64,000 bases of DNA from Nonomuraea montanisoli. Lineage in GTDB: Bacteria > Actinomycetota > Actinomycetes > Streptosporangiales > Streptosporangiaceae. The stretch is from positions 1 through 64,000 of the forward strand of contig NZ_JABWGN010000014.1 in assembly GCF_013363975.1 (NCBI RefSeq), given 5' to 3'. The notes below the pieces were generated by a model. The model was not told the DNA's origin and did not search any database. It worked only from the letters and a program-made list of their open reading frames with translations. This document shows, in pieces, positions 33,829 to 43,096 of this stretch. Position 1 is the stretch's first letter, and the number at the start of each line of letters is the position of its first letter. The position numbers and the translations under genes were made by a program.

Positions 33829-34520
33829 GTCGCCGCCCGCAGGACATACCCCACCCCGCGCACGGTGTGGATCACGCGCGGCTCGCCGCCCGCCTCGGTC
33901 TTGCGCCGCAGGTACATGATGTACACGTCGAGGGAGTTGGAGGTCGGCTCGAAGTCGAAGCCCCACACCTCGCCGAGGATCTGCTCGCGGGTCAGCACCT
34001 GGCGCGGGTGGGCGAGGAACAGCTCCATGAGCAGGTACTCGGTCCGGGTCAGGTCGAGCGGCCGGTCGCCGCGGGTGACCTCCCGGGTCGTCGGATCCAT
34101 GCGCAGGTCGCCGTACGCGAGCGTGTTCTCGGGCGTGCCGGCGTGCAGGGCGCCGCGCCGCAGCAGCGCGCGGACGCGGGCCAGCAGCTCGTCCAGCTCG
34201 AACGGCTTGACCAGGTAGTCGTCGGCGCCCGCGTCGAGCCCGGACACCCGGTCGCCCACGGCGTCGCGGGCGGTCAGCATGAGCACGGGCACGTGGTTGC
34301 CGGCCGCGCGCAGCCGGCGGCACGCGGTCAGCCCGTCGAGACGCGGCATCATCACGTCGAGCAGCACGGCGTCGTACGGCTCGCGGACCAGCGCGTCCAG
34401 CCCGGCCTGGCCGTCGTTGGCGGTGCCCACCCGGTAGCCCTCGAACTCCAGGCTCGACTGCAGCGCCTCGCGCAACGCGGGCTCGTCGTCCACCACCAGC
34501 AACCGTGCGGGCTCACTCAT
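33825..34520 (-). CDS. OmpR-family response regulator
   Basis: A 231-residue regulator. The receiver domain has LLVVDDEPALREAL, the phospho-acceptor D55 in VLLDVMMPRLDG and ADDYLVKPFELDELLARVRA; the C-terminal winged helix has LDLTRTEYLLMELF and NSLDVYIMYLRRKTE. It resembles MprA/PrrA-like actinobacterial regulators. The ATG at 34518-34520 is chosen because a TAGTTT -10 box lies 6 nt upstream; a GTG two codons earlier falls inside that spacer. It is the first gene of a probable four-gene operon with the kinase and two glycosyltransferases. Confidence 0.93.
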   Translation of the reverse strand: MSEPARLLVVDDEPALREALQSSLEFEGYRVGTANDGQAGLDALVREPYDAVLLDVMMPRLDGLTACRRLRAAGNHVPVLMLTARDAVGDRVSGLDAGADDYLVKPFELDELLARVRALLRRGALHAGTPENTLAYGDLRMDPTTREVTRGDRPLDLTRTEYLLMELFLAHPRQVLTREQILGEVWGFDFEPTSNSLDVYIMYLRRKTEAGGEPRVIHTVRGVGYVLRAAT

Positions 34521-34526
34521 GCTCAC

Positions 34527-34532
34527 AAACTA
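34527..34532 (-). promoter_or_regulatory. -10 box of the two-component/glycosyltransferase operon
   Basis: TAGTTT on the minus strand, six nucleotides before the response-regulator ATG; it decides between two candidate starts. Confidence 0.5.
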
Positions 34533-34585
34533 AGGGCACATCATGAGAACCCCATGAACGGCCCGGCCGACTTGCATGAGAACGA

Positions 34586-36112
<1,527 letters not shown>

Positions 36113-36310
36113 ACCGGCACCCTACGACCACCGACCCGGCGACGTCCTTCCCCGCGGTGGCCCGTGGGGCGTCGTCGCAGGGCCGTAAGCTGGGGCTGGG
36201 CGGACTCCAAGGGGACGCACACCCCAATTCGCCGCAAACCCCTCAATTGCACTAAAGTCCACGTTTCGCCCTGCCCCGGGGCGGACCGTTCGAAGGAGCA
36301 CCACAGCCAC
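36113..36310. promoter_or_regulatory. Divergent promoter region between the flavoenzyme and psuG
   Basis: TAGGGT (minus strand, 36119-36124) serves the leftward gene. Rightward, an AT-richer stretch around 36235-36260 with TTGCACTAAAGT may contain the psuG promoter, followed by GAAGGAG at 36292-36298. No gene is seen. Confidence 0.4.
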
Positions 36311-37237
36311 ATGCGCACCGCCGCCGACCCCCTTCTCCAGCCGTCCGACGAGGTCGCCGAGGCCCTGTCCACCGGTGCGCCCGTCGTGGCCCTGGAGTCC
36401 ACGATCATCTCCCACGGCCTGCCGCAGCCGCGCAACCTCGAGGTCGCCCGGGAACTCGAGGGGATCGTCCGCGAGGCGGGCGCCGTGCCGGCCACCATCG
36501 CGGTGCTCGACGGCGTCGCCCGCGCCGGGCTGACCGAGGCCGAGCTGGAGCGCGTCGCGTCCGAGCCGGGGCTGCGCAAGCTGGGCCAGCGCGACCTGCC
36601 GATGGCCGCGGCGCTGAAGGCCAGCGGGGCGACGACCGTCTCGGCGACGTCGTTCCTGGCGGCGCGGGCGGGCATCCGGGTGTTCGCCACCGGCGGTCTC
36701 GGCGGCGTCCACCGCGGCTGGACCGAGGACCAGGACGAGTCGGCCGACCTCGGCACCCTCGCCGGCACGCGCATCACGGTGGTGTGCGCCGGCGTCAAGT
36801 CGATCCTCGACGTGCCCGCGACGCTCCAGCGGCTGGAGACCCGCGGCGTCAGCGTGGCCGGCTACCGGACCGACCTGTTCCCGGGCTTCTACCTGCACTC
36901 CTCCGGCCTGCCCGTCGAGTGGCGGGTGGAGACGCCCGAGGAGGTCGCGGACGTGATGCGCGCCCAGGACGCCTTCGGCGGGCCGGAGAGCGCGCTCATC
37001 GTCGCCAACCCGGTGCCGGTGGACCAGCAGCTCGACCCCGCGCTGCACGACCGGGTGCTCGCCGAGGCCCTGGAGGCGGCGGACCGCGACGGCGTCACCG
37101 GCCAGGCGATCACGCCGTTCCTGCTGGGCTACCTGGTGCGCGGCACGGGCGGCGCCTCCCTGGAGGCCAACCTGGCCGCCGTCCGCGGCAACACCGCGCT
37201 CGCCGCCCGCATCGCGCTCGCCTGGTCCCGGCCGTGA
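36311..37237 (+). CDS. psuG: Pseudouridine-5'-phosphate glycosidase
   Basis: A 308-residue enzyme that reversibly splits pseudouridine 5'-phosphate into uracil and ribose 5-phosphate. Family motifs are intact: VALESTIISHGLPQPRNLE, VPATIAVLDGVARAGL, FATGGLGGVHRG, the catalytic lysine K163 in CAGVKSILDVPATLQ, YRTDLFPGFYLHSSG and IVANPVPVDQQLDP. Length matches the family. A GAAGGAG site lies 12 nt before the ATG. Its stop overlaps the GTG of the adjacent PfkB kinase (GTGA), so the pair forms a pseudouridine catabolic operon. Confidence 0.95.
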   Translation: MRTAADPLLQPSDEVAEALSTGAPVVALESTIISHGLPQPRNLEVARELEGIVREAGAVPATIAVLDGVARAGLTEAELERVASEPGLRKLGQRDLPMAAALKASGATTVSATSFLAARAGIRVFATGGLGGVHRGWTEDQDESADLGTLAGTRITVVCAGVKSILDVPATLQRLETRGVSVAGYRTDLFPGFYLHSSGLPVEWRVETPEEVADVMRAQDAFGGPESALIVANPVPVDQQLDPALHDRVLAEALEAADRDGVTGQAITPFLLGYLVRGTGGASLEANLAAVRGNTALAARIALAWSRP

Positions 37238-38412
37238 CCGACGCGGGCCGGCCGCCCGCCCCACCGTCGGCGCTCCCCGCCTCCGGCGCGCCATTCCCCT
37301 CCGTCGCGGGGCCGGACACGTCGGACGCGGCGTCCGGGCACGCCGTACAGGCCCCGGCGGCGACCGGCCCCGCCGGACCTGACGCGACGCCCGCCCATGG
37401 CGCGGCGCCTGAGCAGGTGCCCCGGGACGCGGCGCACGCGTACAGCCAGGCGCCGGAGCGGGCGGGGGCCGCGTCCGGCGTGGCGGGTGGCGGCGGGCTG
37501 CTGGTGGTCGGCGACGTGGTGACGGACGTCGTGGCCCTGCACCGCGCCCCCGTCGCGCCCGGCACCGACACCGCCGCCGACATCGCGCTGCGCCCGGGCG
37601 GCTCCGGCGCGAACACCGCCTCCTGGGCCGCCCACCTCGGCGCCGACACCCGCCTGCTGACCCGGCTCGGCTACGACAGCAGCGAGTGGCACACCGCCGA
37701 GCTGGTCAGGGCGGGGGTGCGCCCGCACGCCCAGGTGGACCCCGCCCACCCGACGGCCGTGGTGATCGCGATGGTGGACGCCACCGGTGAGCGGTCCATG
37801 CTCACCAACCGGGGCGCCGGCGGCCGGATCTCCCCCGACGACTGGGACGACGCCTTCCTCGACGGCGTCGCGCTCCTGCACCTGTCGGGTTACACGTTCT
37901 TCACCGAGCCGGGCCTGGCCCTGGCCCGCCTGGCGATGGAGCGGGCCACCGGGGCGGGCATCGCGATCAGCGTCGATCCCGCGTCCACCGGGCCGCTGCG
38001 GGAGTTCGGGGTCGAGCGGTTCCTGGACGAGTCGGCGCCCGCCGGCCTGATCATCCCCAACCGCGACGAGGCGCTCGTGCTGACCGGCGTCGCCGAGCCG
38101 GAACGCGCCGCCGAGCTCCTCAGCGAGCGGTACGGCACGGCGGTGGTCAAGCTGGGATCCCAGGGGGCGCTCTCAGCGAGCGGCGGCCGTATCGTGGCGG
38201 CGGCGGAGGGCATGCGCGTCCACGCCCTCGACACGACCGGCGCGGGCGACGCCTTCGCTGCCGGATATCTCACAGCCCGACTCAAGGGCGAAGACGAAGT
38301 GGCAGCTCTCCGGGCGGGATGCCAGGCGGGTGCGGAATGTGTGGCCCTGGTGGGCGGTCGGCCACGGTACGGTTTGGAAGTGCACCGTCTTTACCCTATT
38401 CACGCCGATTGA
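37234..38412 (+). CDS. PfkB-family kinase, probable pseudouridine kinase
   Basis: A 392-residue sugar/nucleoside kinase. The core starts near residue 85 (LLVVGDVVTDVVAL), followed by RPGGSGANTASWAAHLGAD and the C-terminal DTTGAGDAFAAG motif with catalytic D339. Phosphorylating pseudouridine would supply the substrate of PsuG, and the GTGA overlap with psuG supports that role; a ribokinase-type activity cannot be excluded by sequence. The first ~82 residues are a Pro/Ala-rich extension absent from typical ~310-residue PsuK proteins. The overlapping GTG is kept as the start because no internal start has a ribosome binding site. Confidence 0.87.
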   Translation: MTDAGRPPAPPSALPASGAPFPSVAGPDTSDAASGHAVQAPAATGPAGPDATPAHGAAPEQVPRDAAHAYSQAPERAGAASGVAGGGGLLVVGDVVTDVVALHRAPVAPGTDTAADIALRPGGSGANTASWAAHLGADTRLLTRLGYDSSEWHTAELVRAGVRPHAQVDPAHPTAVVIAMVDATGERSMLTNRGAGGRISPDDWDDAFLDGVALLHLSGYTFFTEPGLALARLAMERATGAGIAISVDPASTGPLREFGVERFLDESAPAGLIIPNRDEALVLTGVAEPERAAELLSERYGTAVVKLGSQGALSASGGRIVAAAEGMRVHALDTTGAGDAFAAGYLTARLKGEDEVAALRAGCQAGAECVALVGGRPRYGLEVHRLYPIHAD

Positions 38413-38495
38413 TAGCTTGCCGCGTAGGCTGCACCATGAGCCACATGCGTACCGCCTGGCAACGCGGTTCACTCTGGGGAGGTTAAGGTCCGCCG

Positions 38496-40886
38496 ATGGA
38501 AGTCGAGTCATCGATCTGCCTGAGCGACCTGGTCCCCGCCCTGCGCTGGAGCAGGCCCCAGCAGGTCGCGGAGGCGCTGGGCGACCCGCGTCTGCCGGCC
38601 GCGTGGTGGTCCTCCGTGTCGCTGTCGCGGGCGCTCGCGACGGCCGGACTCGACTGGATCTGTGAACGGGTCGCCCGCCTTGCGGCCGCCCGCTGGGATC
38701 ACCTTCCGCTGTCCGACCTCCTTCCGGCGCTGTCGGTGCACCGGGTGGACCCGGCGCTGCCCGGCTGGTCCGACGCCACCCGTACGGCCGTGGCGGGCCT
38801 CGGCGGCTGGCAGCGGCTGCGCCGGCTCTCCCCCGCCGACCTCGCCACGCCCTCGGCGACGCCGGAGGTGGTCATCAACTCCGTGCTGCGCGAGGTGCTC
38901 GGCCGCATCCAACACGAGCTGACGCAGACCGGCGCGACCGCCGCCGTACAAGCAGGTCAGCCGGAGGTCACCCGCCCGTTCGTCCCGCGCCCCGCCGGCG
39001 CTTCCGGTGAGGGCGCGGCCGCGTCTTCCGGCCCGTTCCCCGCCCAGCCCGCCGCGCACCAGACGGGCTCCTTCCCGGCGCAGCCGCAGAGCGGCGCCTT
39101 CCCCGCGCAGGGCGAGCCGCAGAGCGGCGGGTTCGCGGCCCAGCGGCAGGCCGCCGCCCAGCAGAGCGGCGGGTTCCCCGCGCAGGGCGAGGGGGTGCCG
39201 CCGCACCAGACGGGCGGTTTCCCCGCCGTCGGCCCCGAACCCCACCAGACCGGCGGCTTCCCCACCGTCGGCCCCGAACCCCACCAGACCGGCGGCTTCC
39301 CCACCGTCGGCCCCGAACCCCACCAGACCGGCGGCTTCCCCGCCGTCGGCCCCGAACCCCACCAGACCGGCGGCTTCCCCGCCGTCGGCCCCGAGCCCCA
39401 GCAGACCGGCGGCACGCCGCAGCGCGACACGGGCGCCTTCCCGGGGCAGCCCGGCTCCGACACCGGCTCGTTCCCCCGCCCGGGCGCCGCGGGCCCGCAG
39501 GACACGGGCGCCTTGCCCGCCCGGCCCGGCGCCTCCAACGACACCGGCGCCTTCGCCCGGCCCGGCACCGCCGGCCGGCAGGACACGGGCGCTCTCCCCA
39601 CACGGCCCGGCGCCGCCCCCACCGGCCCCCTCCCCCGCACGGACGCCCCCGCACCGAACGGCCAGGCGCCGGGCGCCACCCAGCCGGGACAGCCCGCCCA
39701 ACCCGGACAACCGGGACAGCCCGGTCCGCAGGTCAACGGCCAGCGCCCGGCGGTCCCCGTCTCCTCGCCCCTCATGGGCGACTACACCGGCGCCCCGGCC
39801 TCCCCGGCGCCGTCGCCCGTGCCGTCCGACATGGACCACGCGATGGTCCGGGTGGTGGACAGCCTGTTCCGCGGGCTGGACAAGCTGGAGCTAGCCGTGG
39901 CGGTCCACCGGCTGTTCGCCGAGGACCCCGTCAGCCTCCGTACGCTCGCCCACAAGATGCTCGTCGACCGTGACCAGCTCTCCCACGCGCAGCGCACCGC
40001 GGAGGAGCGCGTCCTGCACTGGCTGCGCTCCTCGGAGTCGGCGCCCGTGACGGGCCACATGTTCCGGTTGACCGAGTGGCTCGGCGCCGCCGCCACGCAG
40101 GAGCAGCTCATCGGCGCCGACCCGGCGCACCCGGTGATCGTGCCGTCGCTGCGCACGCCGCTGTGGCGGGTCCTCGTCACGCTCATGCCCGACCGCCGCC
40201 TCCAGGACGGGTGGCTGGTCGTGGGCGACATCCAGCGCCTCCAGGCGCGTACGCGGCAGTTGCTCGCCTCGCAGCCGGCCGACGCCGACGTGGTGGAGCT
40301 CCTCGGCGAGCTCGGCATCCGGGCACACTCGGCCAAGGCGTGGCTCGAAGCGCTGCCCCCGGAGAGCTCGGCGCAGGACGCGGCGGCCGCCCCCTCGCCC
40401 GCGCAGCCGCTCCCCCGGCGCACGCCCGGGGCCAACGGACACCACCACCGCGGCGGCCAGCCGATCCCCGCGGCCGGCGCCGGTTCCATCGACCCGTCGG
40501 CGGCGCTGGCCACGCTCTCGGCGCTGTCGGGCGGGCGCTCGCCCATGCTGCCGAGTCTCGCGGGCGCGCCGTCCACCCCGCCGCCGCCCATCCCGGGCCC
40601 GTCGTCCGAGCCGCGCCGCTGGCAGCGCATCGAGGTCACGCCCGAGCACCTGCGCGGCGGCCCGGTGCCGGTCCCGGAGGGGTACGCGGCGCAGCTCGGG
40701 ATGCGCCCCGGCACGCTCCTGTCGGTGACGGGGCCGGGGGACAACGCCATCGTCCTGGTGTGGCAGGGCCACCAGCCGGTCTTCGACTCGCTCCAGCCGG
40801 TCCTGATGCGCCTGAACGCCCGCCCGGGCGACCAGGTGTACGTCACGGTGGACGGCTACCGCCTCGAGGCCCAGCTCACCGGCTGA
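38496..40886 (+). CDS. Large repeat protein of unknown function with a sigma-region-4-like segment
   Basis: A 796-residue soluble protein that I do not recognise. Residues ~1-150 are a helical, Trp-rich domain. Residues ~150-440 are low complexity with Gly-Phe-Pro-Ala-Gln units, including five perfect-length 13-residue repeats (HQTGGFPAVGPEP). Residues ~445-560 are helical, and VAVHRLFAEDPVSLRTLAHK then MLVDRDQLSHAQRTAEERV resemble a sigma-70 region 4 helix-turn-helix. The last ~90 residues are a compact beta domain ending in QVYVTVDGYRLEAQL. It follows the psu operon by 83 bp. A GGGGAGG and an AAGG lie upstream of the ATG. Confidence 0.75.
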   Translation: MEVESSICLSDLVPALRWSRPQQVAEALGDPRLPAAWWSSVSLSRALATAGLDWICERVARLAAARWDHLPLSDLLPALSVHRVDPALPGWSDATRTAVAGLGGWQRLRRLSPADLATPSATPEVVINSVLREVLGRIQHELTQTGATAAVQAGQPEVTRPFVPRPAGASGEGAAASSGPFPAQPAAHQTGSFPAQPQSGAFPAQGEPQSGGFAAQRQAAAQQSGGFPAQGEGVPPHQTGGFPAVGPEPHQTGGFPTVGPEPHQTGGFPTVGPEPHQTGGFPAVGPEPHQTGGFPAVGPEPQQTGGTPQRDTGAFPGQPGSDTGSFPRPGAAGPQDTGALPARPGASNDTGAFARPGTAGRQDTGALPTRPGAAPTGPLPRTDAPAPNGQAPGATQPGQPAQPGQPGQPGPQVNGQRPAVPVSSPLMGDYTGAPASPAPSPVPSDMDHAMVRVVDSLFRGLDKLELAVAVHRLFAEDPVSLRTLAHKMLVDRDQLSHAQRTAEERVLHWLRSSESAPVTGHMFRLTEWLGAAATQEQLIGADPAHPVIVPSLRTPLWRVLVTLMPDRRLQDGWLVVGDIQRLQARTRQLLASQPADADVVELLGELGIRAHSAKAWLEALPPESSAQDAAAAPSPAQPLPRRTPGANGHHHRGGQPIPAAGAGSIDPSAALATLSALSGGRSPMLPSLAGAPSTPPPPIPGPSSEPRRWQRIEVTPEHLRGGPVPVPEGYAAQLGMRPGTLLSVTGPGDNAIVLVWQGHQPVFDSLQPVLMRLNARPGDQVYVTVDGYRLEAQLTG
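39204..39413 (+). repeat. 39-bp tandem repeat array in the 796-residue protein
   Basis: Five full copies of a 39-bp unit plus a partial sixth, nearly identical at DNA level and differing mainly at an Ala/Thr codon. The copies encode a 13-residue unit, so unit loss or gain keeps the frame. Confidence 0.85.
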
Positions 40887-40912
40887 AGCGCGGGTCCGCG
40901 GGAAGCGCTCCG

Positions 40913-40934
40913 CGGGCGGCCTTCGAGGCCCGCT
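40913..40934 (+). terminator. Possible hairpin after the 796-residue protein gene
   Basis: GCGGGC at 40913-40918 pairs with GCCCGC at 40929-40934, with a short inner CCT/AGG stem; 27 bp beyond the stop codon. Confidence 0.4.
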
Positions 40935-40980
40935 CGGGGATTCTTCCCGTGGCGCGTTGAATCCCGCGTCGCCATGGGCT

Positions 40981-40986
40981 TAGGGT
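40981..40986 (+). promoter_or_regulatory. -10 box of the squalene-cyclase-like gene
   Basis: TAGGGT six nucleotides before the ATG at 40993, without a ribosome binding site between. Confidence 0.45.
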
Positions 40987-40992
40987 GCGGCG

Positions 40993-41955
40993 ATGAGCGT
41001 GATCGAATGGCTGCTCGAATCCGACCCGGCCATCCGCTGGCAGGTGCTGCGCGACCTCACGCGCGCCTCGCCCGACGAGGCCGCCGCCGAGCGGGCGCGC
41101 GTGGAGCGCGAGGGCTGGGGCGCTCGCCTGCTGGCGCTTCAGGGCGCCGACGGGCTGTGGGACGGCGGCGCCTGCTACCCCGCCTCCTACACCGGCGGCG
41201 AACCGGGGCAGCCCTGGACGGCCACGATGCACACCCTGCAGACCCTGCAGATCTTCGGGCTCGACCCCGCGTCGGAGGCGGCGCGCCGCGCGATCTCGCG
41301 CGTCGCCGAGCACGGTCGATGGGAGCACGCCGGGCAGCGCTACTTCGACGGCGAGGTCGAGCCGTGCATCAACGGCCGGACGATCGAGACCGGCGCCTGC
41401 TTCGGGGTGGACGTCTCGGCGCTCGTGGAACGGATCGTCGGCGAGCGGCTCCCCGACGGCGGATGGAACTGCGAGGCCGAGAACGGATCCGTGCGCTCGT
41501 CGTTCCACACCACGATCAACGTGCTGGACGGACTGCTCGCCTTCGAGCGCGCGACCGGCGGCTCCCCCGCGGTGCGCCAGGCGCGGCTGGGCGGGGAGGA
41601 GTACCTGCTGCGGCGCGGCCTGTTCCGCCGCAGGAGCACCGGCGAGGTCGCCGACGCGGCGTACCTCGGCTTCGCCTTCCCGTACTACTGGCACCACGAC
41701 GTGCTGCGCGCGCTCGACTACTTCAGGCGGTCGGGGGCCGGACCGGATCCCCGCCTGGCGGAGGCCGTGCAGGTCGTCCGCTCGAAGCGGCAGCCCGACG
41801 GCCGCTGGCTGCTCGACCGCCTCCATCCGGGTCGCGTCCACTTCGCCCTCGAGGAGGGCGTGGGGAGGCCGAGCCGCTGGAACACCCTCCGCGCGCTCCG
41901 GGTGCTCGACTGGTGGCAGGGCCCCGCTCCGGACCCGGCCGGCGCGTCGGCCTGA
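40993..41955 (+). CDS. Squalene-cyclase-fold protein (alpha-alpha toroid)
   Basis: A 320-residue protein with terpenoid-cyclase/prenyltransferase-type helical repeats. QW-like motifs are visible: LQGADGLWDGGACYP, LPDGGWNCEAENGSVRSSFH and RQPDGRWLLDR, with TINVLDGLLAFERATG and FYYWHHD-like aromatic stretches. It is about half the length of a squalene-hopene cyclase and shows no DxDD catalytic motif, so true cyclase activity is doubtful. Such proteins are often annotated squalene cyclase without experimental support. It stands alone, followed by a convergent SnoaL-like gene one base beyond its stop. Confidence 0.8.
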   Translation: MSVIEWLLESDPAIRWQVLRDLTRASPDEAAAERARVEREGWGARLLALQGADGLWDGGACYPASYTGGEPGQPWTATMHTLQTLQIFGLDPASEAARRAISRVAEHGRWEHAGQRYFDGEVEPCINGRTIETGACFGVDVSALVERIVGERLPDGGWNCEAENGSVRSSFHTTINVLDGLLAFERATGGSPAVRQARLGGEEYLLRRGLFRRRSTGEVADAAYLGFAFPYYWHHDVLRALDYFRRSGAGPDPRLAEAVQVVRSKRQPDGRWLLDRLHPGRVHFALEEGVGRPSRWNTLRALRVLDWWQGPAPDPAGASA

Positions 41956-41956
41956 C

Positions 41957-42391
41957 TCAGCCGGGGCCGTCGGATCCGCCGGCCGTCATGGCGAGGACCT
42001 GCGCCATCGCCGCCGGGTCCTGGTACTCGCGCCAGTGCACGATGCGTCCCTGCCTGGCGCGCAGCACCACCACGAACGGGGCCTTCGCCCGCGTCCCGGT
42101 CCCGGGGACCGAGGCCACCATGTGGTACTCGGCGATGATCACCTCCGGGTCGGCGGTGTCGTGGATCGTCACGTCGGCGAACTCCTCGAACACGATGGGC
42201 AGGGCCTCACGACCCGCTCGGGCCCTGGCCACGATCTGCTCGCGGCCTTCCGTCCTGCGGCGGCCGGGAGGGGCGAACGGCGCCTCGATCACGACGTCGG
42301 CGGCCAGCATGTCCGCGTCCAGGCCGGGCCTGCCGGCCAGGGCGTTGTGCTGGAAGCGCGCGAAGAGGTCTCGCGGGGTCTCCGTGGACAT
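41957..42391 (-). CDS. SnoaL-like (NTF2-fold) protein
   Basis: A 144-residue protein with the cone-shaped NTF2 fold: DLFARFQHNALAGRPGLDAD, ADVVIEAPFAPPGRRRTEGR and a closing VLRARQGRIVHWREYQDPAA. Such proteins act as isomerases, hydrolases or simple ligand binders; the reaction here is unknown. The ATG at 42389-42391 follows GAAGGGA. It faces a TetR gene across a duplicated 16-bp operator, so it is very probably that repressor's target. Convergent with the squalene-cyclase-like gene. Confidence 0.82.
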   Translation of the reverse strand: MSTETPRDLFARFQHNALAGRPGLDADMLAADVVIEAPFAPPGRRRTEGREQIVARARAGREALPIVFEEFADVTIHDTADPEVIIAEYHMVASVPGTGTRAKAPFVVVLRARQGRIVHWREYQDPAAMAQVLAMTAGGSDGPG

Positions 42392-42417
42392 GGGTGTCCC
42401 TTCAGGCGTGAGGTAAG

Positions 42418-42459
42418 ATGAGTGGCGACTCATTTTTGAAAATATGAGTGGCGACTCAT
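42418..42459. promoter_or_regulatory. Duplicated operator between SnoaL-like and TetR genes
   Basis: Two identical 16-bp sites, ATGAGTGGCGACTCAT, at 42418-42433 and 42444-42459 (26 bp apart). Each has 6-bp inverted arms, and the outer flanks (AAG / CTT) extend the symmetry of the pair. The first copy abuts the SnoaL-like ribosome binding region. This is a strong candidate for cooperative TetR dimer binding. Confidence 0.8.
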
Positions 42460-42478
42460 CTTGTCAACGGGGGGACGA

Positions 42479-43045
42479 ATGACGGCGGACAGACCCCTGC
42501 GCGCCGACGCCCAGCGCAACCGCGCCCGCATTCTCGCGGCCGCCGAGCAGGTGTTCGCCGAACGGGGCCCCGCCGCCTCCACCCAGGAGGTCGCCACCCG
42601 GGCCGACGTCGCCATCGGGACGGTCTTCCGCCATTTCCCCACCAAGCGGGACCTTCTCGCCGCGATCATGAAGGATCTGCGTCAGCGTCTCCTCGACAAG
42701 GCCGGGACCCTCCTCGCCGACGGCCCTCCGGGGGCCGCGCTCTTCGACTACTTCACGTTCCTCGTGGAGAGCTCCGCCAAGGTCGGCACCGTCGCCGGCC
42801 TCCTGGCCGAGGAGGGCACGGCCATCGAACCGGACGAGCAGATCGCGGCCTTCACCCAGACCTTCGGCACGTTGCTGGACGCCGCCCGGGAGGCCGGCAC
42901 CGTCCGCCCCGACGTCCGCCTCGACGAGGTCATGGCCCTTCTCTCCGCCGCGACCCATGGCGCCCTGGCCGGGGCCTGGTCCGACGATCTCCGCCGCCGG
43001 ACGCTCGCTCTGCTCCTGGACGCCCTGCGCCCTCGCCGAAGCTGA
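42479..43045 (+). CDS. TetR-family repressor divergent to the SnoaL-like gene
   Basis: A 188-residue protein. The DNA-binding domain reads RARILAAAEQVFAERGPAAS then TQEVATRADVAIGTVFRHF; the C-terminal part (KVGTVAGLLAEEGTAIEPDE) fits the SbtR-like TetR_C group. The ATG at 42479 follows GGGGGA, and the second operator copy ends 20 bp upstream, so autorepression is expected. The likely regulon is just this gene and the SnoaL-like gene. Convergent with the large LuxR gene, 51 bp away, where AGCTGA units repeat. Confidence 0.88.
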   Translation: MTADRPLRADAQRNRARILAAAEQVFAERGPAASTQEVATRADVAIGTVFRHFPTKRDLLAAIMKDLRQRLLDKAGTLLADGPPGAALFDYFTFLVESSAKVGTVAGLLAEEGTAIEPDEQIAAFTQTFGTLLDAAREAGTVRPDVRLDEVMALLSAATHGALAGAWSDDLRRRTLALLLDALRPRRS

Positions 43046-43096
43046 AGCTGAAGCTGCGCTGAAGCCCGCCCGGTCGGTGCCCGGGTCTCCCGAGGG

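Noticed and set aside
34521..34526. GTG two codons upstream as the response-regulator start
   Set aside because: It falls between the -10 box and the ATG, so a leaderless transcript would begin after or at it; the ATG at 34520 fits better.
39204..39413. Possible CRISPR-like array
   Set aside because: The repeats are contiguous, in frame and without unique spacers; this is a coding tandem repeat.
38508..39839. Minus-strand Gly-rich frames opposite the 796-residue protein
   Set aside because: They are created by the 39-bp repeat array and have no start signals.
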